This document shows, piece after piece, positions 12,643 to 25,407 of a stretch of DNA of 64,000 nucleotides; the first letter of the stretch is position 1; every line of letters starts with the position of its first letter. The position numbers and the translations under genes were made by a program. The notes beneath the pieces were generated by a model that worked only from the letters and a program-made list of their open reading frames with translations, did not search any database and was not told the DNA's origin. This DNA comes from Glandiceps talaboti (lineage: Eukaryota > Hemichordata > Enteropneusta > Spengelidae). The stretch lies in assembly GCF_964340395.1 (NCBI RefSeq), contig NC_135567.1, positions 1,418,109 to 1,482,108 on the forward strand, in the 5' to 3' direction.

Positions 12643-15600
12643 GAGCACGATCTATGACATCGGTGATATCAATGCTGGAGATGTCGATGTGAGCACGATC
12701 TATGACATCGGTGATATCAATGCTGGAGATGTCGATGTGAGCACGATCTATGACATCGGTGATATATCAATGCTGGAGATGTCGATGTGAGCACGATCTA
12801 TGACATCGGTGATATCAATGCTGGAGATGTCGATGTGAGCACGATCTATGACATCGGTGATATCAATGCTGGAGATGTCGATGTGAGCACGATCTATGAC
12901 ATCGGTGATATCAATGCTGGAGATGTCGATGTGAGCACGATCTATGACATCGGTCATATCAATGCTGGAGATGTCGATGTGAGCACGATCTATGACATCG
13001 GTGATATCAATGCTGGAGATGTCGATGTGAGCACGATCTATGACATCGGTGATATCAATGCTGGAGATGTCGATGTGAGCACGATCTATGACATCGGTGA
13101 TATCAATGCTGGAGATGTCGATGTGAGTACGATCTATGACATCGGTGATATCAATGCTGGAGATGTCGATGTGAGTACGATCTATGACATCGGTGATATC
13201 AATGCTGGAGATGTCGATGTGAGTACGATCTATGACATCGGTGATATCAATGCTGGAGATGTCGATGTGAGTACGATCTATGACATCGGTGATATCAATG
13301 CTGGAGATGTCGATGTGAGCACGATCTATGACATCGGTGATATATCAATGCTGGAGATGTCGATGTGAGCACGATCTATGACATCGGTGATATCAATGCT
13401 GGAGATGTCGATGTGAGCACGATCTATGACATCGGTGATATCAATGCTGGAGATGTCGATGTGAGCACGATCTATGACATCGGTGATATCAATGCTGGAG
13501 ATGTCGATGTGAGCACGATCTATGACATCGGTGATATCAATGCTGGAGATGTCGATGTGAGCACGATCTATGACATCGGTGATATCAATGCTGGAGATGT
13601 CGATGTGAGTACGATCTATGACATCGGTGATATCAATGCTGGAGATGTCGATGTGAGCACGATCTATGACATCGGTGATATCAATGCTGGAGATGTCGAT
13701 GTGAGCACGATCTATGACATCGGTGATATCAATGCTGGAGATGTCGATGTGAGTACGATCTATGACATCGGTGATATCAATGCTGGAGATGTCGATGTGA
13801 GCACGATCTATGACATCGGTCATATCAATGCTGGAGATGTCGATGTGAGTACGATCTATGACATCGGTGATATCAATGCTGGAGATGTCGATGTGAGTAC
13901 GATCTATGACATCGGTGATATCAATGCTGGAGATGTCGATGTGAGTACGATCTATGACATCGGTGATATCAATGCTGGAGATGTCGATGTGAGTACGATC
14001 TATGACATCGGTGATATCAATGCTGGAGATGTCGATGTGAGCAGGATCTATGACATCGGTGATATCAATGCTGGAGATGTCGATGTGAGTACGATCTATG
14101 ACATCGGTGATATCAATGCTGGAGATGTCGATGTGAGTACGATCTATGACATCGGTCATATCAATGCTGGAGATGTCGATGTGAGCACGATCTATGACAT
14201 CGGTGATATCAATGCTGGAGATGTCGATGTGAGCAGGATCTATGACATCGGTGATATCAATGCTGGAGATGTCGATGTGAGTACGATCTATGACATCGGT
14301 GATATCAATGCTGGAGATGTCGATGTGAGTACGATCTATGACATCGGTGATATCAATGCTGGAGATGTCGATGTGAGTACGATCTATGACATCGGTGATA
14401 TCAATGCTGGAGATGTCGATGTGAGCAGGATCTATGACATCGGTGATATCAATGCTGGAGATGTCGATGTGAGTACGATCTATGACATCGGTGATATCAA
14501 TGCTGGAGATGTCGATGTGAGTACGATCTATGACATCGGTGATATCAATGCTGGAGATGTCGATGTGAGTACGATCTATGACATCGGTGATATCAATGCT
14601 GGAGATGTCGATGTGAGCACGATCTATGACATCGGTGATATCAATGCTGGAGATGTCGATGTGAGCACGATCTATGACATCGGTGATATCAATGCTGGAG
14701 ATGTCGATGTGAGCACGATCTATGACATCGGTCATATCAATGCTGGAGATGTCGATGTGAGCACGATCTATGACATCGGTCATATCAATGCTGGAGATGT
14801 CGATGTGAGTACGATCTATGACATCGGTGATATCAATGCTGGAGATGTCGATGTGAGCACGATCTATGACATCGGTGATATCAATGCTGTGAGCACGATC
14901 TATGACATCGGTGATATCAATGCTGGAGATGTCGATGTGAGCACGATCTATGACATCGGTGATATCAATGCTGGAAATGTCGATGTGAGTACGATCTATG
15001 ACATCGGTGATATCAATGCTGGAGATGTCGATGTGAGTACGATCTATGACATCGGTGATATCAATGCTGGAGATGTCGATGTGAGTACGATCTATGACAT
15101 CGGTGATATCAATGCTGGAGATGTCGATGTGAGTACGATCTATGACATCGGTGATATCAATGCTGGAAATGTCGATGTGAGCACGATCTATGACATCGGT
15201 GATATCAATGCTGGAGATGTCGATGTGAGTACGATCTATGACATCGGTGATATCAATGCTGGAGATGTCGATGTGAGCACGATCTATGACATCGGTGATA
15301 TCAATGCTGGAGATGTCGATGTGAGCACGATCTATGACATCGGTGATATCAATGCTGGAGATGTCGATGTGAGTACGATCTATGACATCGGTGATATCAA
15401 TGCTGGAGATGTCGATGTGAGCACGATCTATGACATCGGTGATATCAATGCTGGAGATGTCGATGTGAGCACGATCTATGACATCGGTGATATCAATGCT
15501 GGAGATGTCGATGTGAGTACGATCTATGACATCGGTGATATCAATGCTGGAGATGTCGATGTGAGTACGATCTATGACATCGGTGATATCAATGCTGGAG

Positions 15601-16190
15601 ATGTCGATGTGAGTACGATCTATGACATCGGTGATATCAATGCTGGAGATGTCGATGTGAGCACGATCTATGACATCGGTGATATCAATGCTGGAGATGT
15701 CGAGGTGAGCACGATCTATGACATCGGTGATATCAATGCTGGAGATGTCGATGTGAGCACGATCTATGACATCGGTGATATCAATTCTGGAGATGTCGAG
15801 GTGAGCACGATCTATGACATCGGTGATATCAATGCTGGAGATGTCGAGGTGAGCACGATCTATGACATCGGTGATATCAATGCTGGAGATGTCGATGTGA
15901 GCACGATCTATGACATCGGTGATATCAATGCTGGAGATGTCGATGTGAGCACGATCTATGACATCGGTGATATCAATTCTGGAGATGTCGAGGTGAGCAC
16001 GATCTATGACATCGGTGATATCAATGCTGGAGATGTCGATGTGAGTACGATCTATAACATCGGTGATATCAATGCTGGAGATGTCGATGTGAGCACGATC
16101 TATGACATCGGTGATATCAATGCTGGAGATGTCGATGTGAGTACGATCTATGACATCGGTGATATCAATGCTGGAGATGTCGATGTGAGT
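12643..16190. repeat. 48-bp satellite, about 74 copies
   Basis: Unit contains GAGCACGATCTATGACATCG, then GTGATATCAATGCTGGAG and ATGTCGATGT. Nearly every unit is full length with few point variants (GAGCACG or GAGTACG, GTGATATC or GTCATATC, CGATGTG or CGAGGTG). Two units have a 2-bp ATAT insertion and one is shortened near 14890. Because 48 is divisible by three, both strands stay open for long stretches, giving 16-residue repeats STIYDIGDINAGDVDV (plus) and TDVIDRAHIDISSIDI (minus). The minus-strand frame runs into LINE RT sequence. Variants are shared between neighbouring units in blocks, consistent with unequal exchange. I treat it as a satellite and not a gene. Confidence 0.93.
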
Positions 16191-16606
16191 GATATTTATA
16201 ACAAACCACTTTGCTGTATTGAATCCCATTTTCCAGAAATTTTCCCATTTCGTTAATTTGTTGATGTCTTCTTGCAAGATTTCACTATCTTTCACTGATT
16301 TTATATATCGGTATAAGATAAAGTCATCTGCAAACAAGCGCACATGTGATTTGACAGATGATGGTAGGTCGTTGATGTATATCAGGAAATGAAGTGGTCC
16401 TAGTACAGTTTCTTGTGGAACTCCTGATGTAACTGATGAACTGGTAGACTGGGAGCCTTCAAGTACTACTTTTTGAAAACGTTGAGTCAAAAAGTTGTTA
16501 ATCCATGAGTGAATAGAACCTGTAATTCCCATTTGGTGTAGTTTATGTAGTAATCGTTGATGTGGAACTGTATCAAATACCTCGCTAAAGTCCATTATTA
16601 CAATGT
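16190..16606 (-). pseudogene. LINE reverse transcriptase core (motifs A-C), truncated by satellite DNA
   Basis: Minus strand from 16595 reads MDFSEVFDTVPHQRLLHKL (motif A region, with E where active copies usually have K), SSVTSGVPQETVLGPLHFLI (motif B), and then VRLFADDFILY (motif C with the catalytic Asp pair). The frame runs to about 16200, where it stops matching RT after ...KMGFNTAKWFVIN and enters the 48-bp satellite in frame. The upstream end dissolves into the 71/73-bp array made of its own motif A. CR1-like retrotransposon remnant; the substitutions and truncation make it inactive. Confidence 0.85.
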
Positions 16607-19600
16607 CAGTAGTTTATATGTAGTAATCGTTGATGTGGAACTGTATCAAATACCTTGCTAAAGTCCATTATTACAATGTCAGTAGTTTATATGTAGTAAT
16701 CGTTGATGTGGAACTGTATCAAATACCTTGCTAAAGTCCATTATTACAATGTCAGTAGTTTATATGTAGTAGTCGTTGATGTGGAACTGTATCAAATGCC
16801 TTGCTAAAGTCCATTATTACAATGTCAGTAGTTTATGTAGTAGTCGTTGATGTGGAACTGTATCAAATACCTTGCTAAAGTCCATTATTACAATGTCAGT
16901 AGTTTATGTAGTAATCGTTGATGTGGAACTGTATCAAATACCTTGCTAAAGTCCATTATTACAATGTCAGTAGTTTATGTAGTAATCGTTGATGTGGAAC
17001 TGTATCAAATACCTTGCTAAAGTCCATTATTACAATGTCAGTAGTTTATGTAGTAATCGTTGATGTGGAACTGTATCAAATACCTCGCTAAAGTCCATTA
17101 TTACAATGTCAGTAGTTTATGTAGTAATCGTTGATGTGGAACTGTATCAAATGCCTTGCTAAAGTCCATTATTACAATGTCAGTAGTTTATATGTAGTAG
17201 TCGTTGACGTGGAACTGTATCAAATACCTTGCTAAAGTCCATTATTACAATGTCAGTAGTTTATGTAGTAGTCGTTGATGTGGAACTGTATCAAATACCT
17301 CGCTAAAGTCCATTATTATAATGTCTATAGTTTATGTAGTAATCGTTGATGTGGAACTGTATCAAATACCTCGCTAAAGTCCATTATTATAATGTCTATA
17401 GTTTATGTAGTAATCGTTGATGTGGAACTGTATCAAATACCTTGCTAAAGTCCATTATTACAATGTCAGTAGTTTATGTAGTAATCGATGACGTGGAACT
17501 GTATCAAATACCTCGCTAAAGTCCATTATTATAATGTCTATAGTTTATGTAGTAATCGTTGATGTGGAACTGTATCAAATACCTTGCTAAAGTCCATTAT
17601 TACAATGTCTGTAGTTTATATGTAGTAGTCGTTGATGTGGAACTGTATCAAATGCCTTGCTAAAGTCCATTATTACAATGTCAGTAGTTTATGTAGTAAT
17701 CGTTGATGTGGAACTGTATGAAATACCTCGCTAAAGTCCATTATTACAATGTCTGTAGTTTATATGTAGTAGTCGTTGATGTGGAACTGTATCAAATGCC
17801 TTGCTAAAGTCCATTATTACAATGTCTATAGTTTATGTAGTTATCGTTGATGTGGAACTGTATCAAATGCCTTGCTAAAGTCCATTATTACAATGTCTGT
17901 AGTGTATGTAGTAATCGATGATGTGGAACTGTATCAAATACCTCGCTAAAGTCCATTATTACAATGTCTGTAGTTTATATGTAGTAGTCGTTGATGTGGA
18001 ACTGTATCAAATACCTCGCTAAAGTCCATTATTACAATGTCAGTAGTTTATGTAGTAGTCGTTGATGTGGAACTGTATCAAATGCCTCGCTAAAGTCCAT
18101 TATTACAATGTCAGTAGTTTATATGTAGTAATCGTTGATGTGGAACTGTATCAAATACCTCGCTAAAGTCCATTATTACAATGTCAGTAGTTTATGTAGT
18201 AGTCGTTGATGTGGAACTGTATCAAATACCTTGCTAAAGTCCATTATTACAATGTCAGTAGTTTATATGTAGTAATCGATGATGTGGAACTGTATCAAAT
18301 GCCTCGCTAAAGTCCATTATTACAATGTCAGTAGTTTATATGTAGTAATCGTTGATGTGGAACTGTATCAAATACCTCGCTAAAGTCCATTATTACAATG
18401 TCAGTAGTTTATGTAGTAGTCGTTGATGTGGAACTGTATCAAATGCCTCGCTAAAGTCCATTATTACAATGTCAGTAGTTTATATGTAGTAATCGTTGAT
18501 GTGGAACTGTATCAAATACCTCGCTAAAGTCCATTATTACAATGTCAGTAGTTTATGTAGTAGTCGTTGATGTGGAACTGTATCAAATACCTTGCTAAAG
18601 TCCATTATTACAATGTCAGTAGTTTATGTATTAGTCGTTGATGTGGAACTGTATCAAATACCTTGCTAAAGTCCATTATTACAATGTCAGTAGTTTATGT
18701 AGTAGTCGTTGATGTGGAACTGTATCAAATACCTCGCTAAAGTCCATTATTACAATGTCAGTAGTTTATGTAGTAGTCGTTGATGTGGAACTGTATCAAA
18801 TACCTCGCTAAAGTCCATTATTATAATGTCTATAGTTTATGTAGTAATCGTTGATGTGGAACTGTATCAAATACCTCGCTAAAGTCCATTATTACAATGT
18901 CAGTAGTTTATGTAGTAGTCGTTGATGTGGAACTGTATCAAATACCTCGCTAAAGTCCATTATTACAATGTCAGTAGTTTATGTATTAGTCGTTGATGTG
19001 GAACTGTATCAAATGCCTTGCTAAAGTCCATTATTACAATGTCAGTAGTTTATGTAGTAATCGTTGATGTGGAACTGTATCAAATACCTCGCTAAAGTCC
19101 ATTATTATAATGTCTATAGTTTATGTAGTAATCGTTGATGTGGAACTGTATCAAATACCTCGCTAAAGTCCATTATTACAATGTCAGTAGTTTATGTAGT
19201 AGTCGTTGATGTGGAACTGTATCAAATACCTCGCTAAAGTCCATTATTACAATGTCAGTAGTTTATGTAGTAATCGATGACGTGGAACTGTATCAAATAC
19301 CTCGCTAAAGTCCATTATTATAATGTCTATAGTTTATGTAGTAATCGTTGATGTGGAACTGTATCAAATACCTCGCTAAAGTCCATTATTACAATGTCAG
19401 TAGTTTATGTAGTAGTCGTTGATGTGGAACTGTATCAAATACCTCGCTAAAGTCCATTATTACAATGTCTGTAGTTTATGTAGTAATCGTTGATGTGGAA
19501 CTGTATCAAATACCTCGCTAAAGTCCATTATTACAATGTCTGTAGTTTATGTAGTAGTCGTTGATGTGGAACTGTATCAAATACCTCGCTAAAGTCCATT

Positions 19601-19683
19601 ATTACAATGTCTGTAGTTTATGTAGTAATCGTTGATGTGGAACTGTATCAAATACCTTGCTAAAGTCCATTATTACAATGTCT
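16536..19683 (-). repeat. 71/73-bp minisatellite built from RT motif A coding sequence, about 44 copies
   Basis: On the minus strand each unit encodes DIVIMDFSEVFDTVP and then HQRLLHKL, the motif A block of the RT at 16190-16606. The units are a tandem amplification of an internal piece of the LINE. Length is 71 bp or 73 bp (TTTATGTAG or TTTATATGTAG). Neither is a multiple of three, so the frame shifts at every unit and no long protein can be made. Variants (TACCTTGC or TACCTCGC, TAATCG or TAGTCG, CAATGTCAG or TAATGTCTA) are arranged in local blocks, indicating higher-order duplication. Confidence 0.92.
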
Positions 19684-19790
19684 GTAGCTTTGTTGACTTT
19701 GGTAGACGATAACAGTTTCAAAATGCTTTCAGTATTGACTGTAATGTTGTGGATGTCGGGAGTATGCGGACAATTGACTAGACTGTCGAC
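19683..19790 (-). pseudogene. LINE RT fragment upstream of motif A
   Basis: Minus strand reads LVNCPHTPDIHNITVNTE and then SILKLLSSTKVNKAT, the block that normally precedes ...GPD.i in CR1-like LINEs. It is joined directly to the motif A array, so the intervening finger region is deleted. It belongs to the same broken LINE copy as 16190-16606. Confidence 0.7.
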
Positions 19791-19892
19791 AGTCGCTCGC
19801 GCCTCCCCCCCCCCCCCCCTACGTTTTATCTAAACTTAAGTCGTCGCCCCACTCCGATCCGGCGCAACACTACGATAATCGCATACTGATAT

Positions 19893-21823
19893 CGAGGGCC
19901 GAATATGGCGTTGAATGCCTGCCAATATTCGAAAATTCAATACTGCAATGACTATATGCAATACTGCAATGACTATATGCAATACTGCAATGACTATATG
20001 CAATACTGCAATGACTATATGCGATATGACTACATGAGATGATTACATGCGATATGACTACATGCGATGTGACTACATGAGATGACAACATGCGATATGA
20101 CTACATGAGGTGACTACATGCGATGCGACTACATTAGATGACTACATGAGATGACTACATGCGATATGACTACATGAGATGACTACATACGATATGACTA
20201 CATGAGGTGACTACATACGATATGACTACATGAGGTGACTACATGATATGACTACATGAGATGACTACATGCTATACTGCGATGCGAGATGATGACATGA
20301 TATGCGGCGATTTTGTAATGACGTTATGCCATTCGTAGATTATTCAATATGCATAAGGGGTAGACCATTCGATATCCTGGGGGGCTTTGAAGATTGGTGA
20401 AGAGTCATTATTTTTTTTCCCACCTGCTTGCCTGAGAATTATTTTTTTCTCCTTCGCCTATGCTGGCAACTTTTTTTTCTTTGCTTTTCTGAGATATCCG
20501 TATTTTTTTTTACGTCAATGTTGAACACCTACATTTGTTGCCACAATTTTCTGTTTGGTTTTGGCACACGGTAATAGAGAGAGTAAAAAGATGTTCTATG
20601 ACACACATATTATATTTAGAAAACTACATATTTCATACATGTTTGATTTTCAATTAAATAAACATCGTTGACAGTTTTTATGCCATGGTATGGTGACACA
20701 CTGAAAATACAAATCGGAAACTTGATTGGTGAGCTCAAACATTCAGATAGACCAGTCAGTTTCTCAAGCTTGGGGGATGGGGGTGTCAGTGTTTTTTTCC
20801 ATTGGGCCGACAAAAAGTCACTGACCCCCCTGAATAAAGTTTCATAGCATCTGACAGTAAGTTGTAGAGGGAAGAGCTTTGAGACTGGGATATGTCCACC
20901 TCTTGTGTGTGTGAATGGGGGGGGAGGGGGGTTCTAGGGTTCTACAAAACGGCCTGGAGGATTTTTACTTCTAAAGGCAATGTTTAGGCTATTCACAGAC
21001 ACTTTCAGACAATAATTTACAAACTTTACAAGGCAGCTCTAACATGTAAAAAGCAACTACATAAGGTTGAAACATGTTTGAAATAAAGTTCCATAGCATC
21101 TTGACAGTAAGAGGTGGAGGGAAGAACTTTGATTTGAGGCTTGGACATGTCTACGTTTTTTTAAACCAATTTTGGTGAATCTTATTGTTGGTTTAACGAA
21201 TGAGTGGCTTCTGGGGTGATGGAGTCCAAGGGGTCCCCCGCCAGATCGGCAGTTTTTTGTTTCTATTTAGGCAATTTTTAGGTTATGCATAGCCTCTGAG
21301 ATATATATTGCCAAGCTTCGAAAAGCTAAAGTAAATATAACTTTTTACCTAAGTTTTCCATGTTATAAAAGTGGGCCTGTAACATTGGTATAGGGGCATT
21401 GATATTGCATGTATAGTAACGTTACTGATGTGTGAGAGCACTTTAGGAGGTCATACCTAGTGTACAATAGAAACTTGAATTTGAGTTGTGGTGTCGATAC
21501 ATGTAGTGTCTGAAATAGGAAGTATATCATCCCTTCTGACAAATTCATACTGAAGAGACGAGAACAATTTAGATTAAGTTCTTTTATAAACTATCCAATA
21601 GTATGAAGATTACCATTACAAAACCTTCAAGTTCACTTTTGCCCCAAAGTGTAAGATAAGTGAAGCACTGATTGTGAAACAGCCAAACACTTACATGGCA
21701 TGTTCTGTAACTAGTGTGGTAGCTAGGTAATACATGTATTATATGTATAATGTTATGTATAGTTATTTATGAACCCTTACATGAAGTAATATTTAAACCA
21801 TTTACGAAAGAAACAGAGAAAAG

Positions 21824-21916
<93 letters not shown>

Positions 21917-22130
21917 CACATGCTAACGAAACTGACTGGTACCTGACATGTGTTTGAAACTGTTTGTCATGATTTGACAAGTGTCCTGGTTGGAGAGGTA
22001 CGAGCAAGTTGAACAGTATACTCGAACCTGTGCATCATTTCCCTGCCAAGACATTTTTTTTCTAGCAGTAGTGGTCCGTCTGTTTTTTCCATCACCCTCT
22101 CATATCCGGATTTTAGCATTCTACGCTATA
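19893..22130 (+). mobile_element. Foldback-type element, copy 1 (right arm largely lost)
   Basis: The left terminus CGAGGGCCGAATATGGCG leads into AATGCCTGCCAATATTCG, then a stack of short units (TGCAATGACTATATGCAATA; GACTACATGAGATGACTACA) to about 20300. This matches the reverse complement of the right end of copy 2 at 43711. The cargo (20340-22110) is nearly identical to 41080-43070, includes fragments of the G/C-tract family and codes for nothing recognised. At 22115 the copy breaks off into AGCATTCTACGCTATAG, which resembles the terminal GGCATTCTACGCCATAGG of copy 2, so most of the right arm has been deleted. Confidence 0.75.
21827..21912. repeat. (AT)n microsatellite
   Basis: About 42 AT dinucleotides in the copy 1 cargo. 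The matching place in copy 2 (about 42855) has only ATATTATATG, so the tract expanded after the copies separated. Confidence 0.98.
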
Positions 22131-23861
22131 GTACGTGTACGTTACAGAATGACTGGTACAGTGATGTCAATGAATGTCTTCAACATTTGTGCAGAAGTCA
22201 CCAAAGTATTAATGTAAGAATCTCTAGTTAATCGATTCATTTTTTCTTGTTCAGCACATATTCAAGTCTTTATTCAGACGTGAGGTATATTTGTTTACTT
22301 GATAAATGTAGTAAGAACAGTTTGAATTCTAAAGGTACTAGCATTAATATTCCATTTTATGTTAGCTCAGAAGAAAAAACAATTATACATTTGCATGTAC
22401 CAAAATAAAATGACACTGCCAAACATGGTTTGTACTTTTGACTTCCTTTATCAGGACGTATCTGGACTTTATATGCGTATAAAGATACTTCTGTGTGTCC
22501 CACTTGGATGTAGCACAGGGGCGGGTCAGTGTCTCAATGAAATTATATTTTCATTTACCAAAGCAATCAGTTCACGTGACACGTTTGATTGACAGTTGTC
22601 ATTGGTATATATTGTTGGATTGATAGTTATATGTTTACTCGAGTGTGCTATCTTCATAAAAATCGTCTTAAACACTTCTAAATTAAATCCTCCTCACATA
22701 AAGAAAGAAGCGACCAAAAATTTGACTGCTCAATATCGTGATTGAATCCCGAGAAATCAACTGTCTTATGAAGCTTTCAACAGTTAATAAACTAGTTGTC
22801 TTGCCATTTCTTGCCCTAATATGTGGATAATGTTGTTCCACCTATTTTAGACAGAGAGTATATCTGGCCTGAATTACATTTCCGCGCAAATGCAAACCGA
22901 GGGAACGAACAGCACTTAGGGAAGGGGTGGGGGCTGATGAGAAAATATTTTGTACAAATTGTTTCCCAGTTCCCTCTTCCCTTCAAGCTCACAAAAAAAC
23001 GTTGTCGCTGATTTTCATTTGTGCAGTTATATGGCATACTTCCCGTATTCTGGAGATGTGCAAATGTATGATACACTAGTATAAAATAACAGTAATCGAC
23101 TTCAGTGTTCATACATAATAAGAGATTTCTTTATAAGTGTGGGATTTGCAAGGAGAGGTTGGATCGTAATCTATATTTGGAGATACTTAGCCAACCCCAT
23201 TCAATTGTGGTTTGGCGCAGGAACAGCATACCTTGATCACCCATGGGGAGTATTCTGGAATAGGGCTCAATCATTTGGTAACCTTGCCAAAATAAACCAC
23301 AGGCTAGCATTGAAAGGGTTCTGGAAAATTCATTAAACGGAATAATTTTTAACCGACACAATATGCACATTATGCAAGTTTTTCGATTTGCCAATCCCCT
23401 CTCAGCGCAACGGAGGATGTTTTTAGACATGGTATTTTTTACAAGTGTGTAAGTAATGTTTATGATAGTCCATATATGCTTTTCAAGTTACATTTTAAAG
23501 TTCCACAGATGCCGGATCGGAGAACTAGAAAGTTTACAAACCTGATGCCAGTAAATTTAATGTTTTTAAACACTGTGCCGTTCACAGATGTACATGTATA
23601 ACAACGTATAGTGGTCTTTGTTGTAGTATTTTGAATATTGACTTTAATTTATCAAATTTAATTTTCCAGATTGTCCACCTGACAATATTGATTTTATATA
23701 TTTGCCTCATAATGTATTTTAGATATAGTATTTTATTTGCCACAAACTCAAAATCATATCAACATAACAAGAGAGAAAGTACAAAAGACAGTGGAATAAA
23801 TATTACAATTAAACTGATGGATGAATACAGAGTTTATGGCTGGACCACAGAAATAGTTTGA
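22131..23861. other. Unique noncoding stretch
   Basis: No array, transposon or convincing gene. Open frames of 60-100 codons exist on both strands (for example the minus strand from 23430, MSKNILRCAERGLANRK...), but none matches a family I know and they overlap each other. A weak exon candidate at 22148-22213 is listed separately. Confidence 0.5.
22148..22213 (+). other. Weak exon candidate with an EGF-like start
   Basis: Acceptor-like GTTACAG precedes 22 codons that include DVNECLQHLCRSHQS, and a GTAAGA donor follows. D-V-N-E-C-x3-C is how calcium-binding EGF domains begin, but the later cysteines and the usual N-x-x-G-S-Y do not follow. The acceptor lacks a pyrimidine tract and no partner exon is visible. 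Chance is the likelier explanation. Confidence 0.15.
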
Positions 23862-25222
23862 AACAAGTCATTGAGAATGACATAGTCCCCGCTATAATTG
23901 GGTTTTAAGGAATTATCACTACTCTGATCACGCAACAACATTTGTGAACCTAAAACAAACAGACTTAGATATGTTGTGTGTGCTTGTTGGACATGGAATA
24001 TGCCTCCAACAATAAAGGATTGGTTGGGTATGGGGGATCATATCACGATGAAAATGGAGTCTGAGTTATGGCTTTGGACATAGAAAATTCACAAACAAAA
24101 TGGCTGCCAGGCAGCCATATTGGATCGTATCACGACGAAAATGGATATGCACATGTATGTCATAGAACACTGTCCTAATACCAACTTTGAATGAGATCTG
24201 TTCAAGCATGTCTTAGTAATGGCTTTGGACATGGAAAATTCACAAACAAAATGGCTGCCAGGCAGCCATATTGGATCGTATCACGACGAAAATGGATATG
24301 CACATGTATGTCATAGAACACTGTCCTAATACCAACTTTGAATGAGATCTGTTTAAGCATGTCTGAGTTATGGCTTTGGACATGGAAAATTCACAAACAA
24401 AATGGCTGCCAGGCAGCCATATTGGATCATATCACAACAAAAATGGATATGCACATGTATGTCATAGAACACTGTCCTAATACCAACTTTGAATGAGATC
24501 TGTTTAAGCATGTCTGAGTTATGGCTTTGGACATGGAAAATTCACAAACAAAATGGCTGTCAGGCAGCCATATTGGATCGTATCACGACGAAAATGGATA
24601 TGCACATGTATGTCATAGAACACTGTCCTAATACCAACTTTGAATGAGATCTGTTCAAGCATGTCTGAGTTATGGCTTTGGACATGAAAATTCGCAAACA
24701 AAATGGCTACCAGGCAGCCATATTGGATCGTATCACAATGAAAACGGATATGCACATGTATGTCATAGAACACTGTCCTAATACCAACTTTGAATGAGAT
24801 CTGTTCAAGCATGTCTGAGTTATGGCTTTGGACATGAAAATTCACAAACAAAATGGCTGCTAGGCGGCCATATTGGATCGTATCATGACAACAATGAATA
24901 TACACATGTATGTCATAGAACACTGTCCTAATACTAACTTTGAATGAGATCTGTTAAAGCATGTCTGAGTTATGGCTTTAGACAGGGAAAATTCGCAAAC
25001 AAAATGGTTGCTAGGCGCCATATTGGATCGTATCATAAAACAAATTGACGTGCATATGTATGCCATAGCATGTTGCCCCTGTACCAAGTTTGAAAAAAAT
25101 CGGTCCAGGCATCTCCAAGAAACGGCTGCGGAGGGACGGACGGACGCACGGACGCACGGACGGACGGACATACGGAACCCAATCCATAAGTCCCCGTTCC
25201 GGACTTCGTCCGCGGGGACTAA
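23862..25222 (-). mobile_element. Helentron-like non-autonomous element, copy 1
   Basis: Read on the minus strand, the 5' end is TTAGTCCCCGCGGACGAAG. It forms nested stems (AGTCCCCG with CGGGGACT; CGGAC with GTCCG around GAA). The 3' side carries the inverted partner GCGGGGACTA and then a terminal hairpin GTCATT-CTC-AATGAC followed by TTGTT. Between them lie about six tandem units of 150-210 bp with TCCAATATGGC and GCCATAACTCAGACATGC. Paired subterminal inverted repeats, internal tandem repeats and a 3' hairpin are the layout of Helentron-associated elements. The class is inferred from structure only. A second copy lies at 52173-52911. Confidence 0.65.
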
Positions 25223-25407
25223 CAAACTAGTCAAGTTTGTGGCCCATACTACAATTGATTAAACAAATAAAATAATCAAAGCAAAAACAAAAACAAATTT
25301 GAAATTAAAACAAAAACAAACAAAAAACAAACAAAACAAAACGCGTTCTCATCAAAAAAAAATATAACAACTGGCATTAAATGCAATGTAAGGTAGAAAA
25401 AGCTGAA

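Noticed and set aside
13326-16595. A 1089-codon open frame on the minus strand and a 963-codon frame on the plus strand
   Set aside because: Both are produced by the 48-bp satellite, whose period is a multiple of three and whose unit lacks stops in these frames. Only the first 130 or so residues of the minus-strand frame are real (LINE RT).
12643-19683. Possible CRISPR arrays
   Set aside because: There are no unique spacers between repeats: units are contiguous, whole and nearly identical. The sequence is eukaryotic.
22816-23430. Open frames of 98 and 99 codons on the minus strand
   Set aside because: No family resemblance, no promoter or splice signals, and they overlap similar-length frames on the other strand.
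24519-25262. Repeated open frames MFYDIHVHIHCCHDTIQYG… on the minus strand
   Set aside because: They follow the internal tandem units of the Helentron-like element, with frames broken between units; the same text recurs in the nested copy at 52453.
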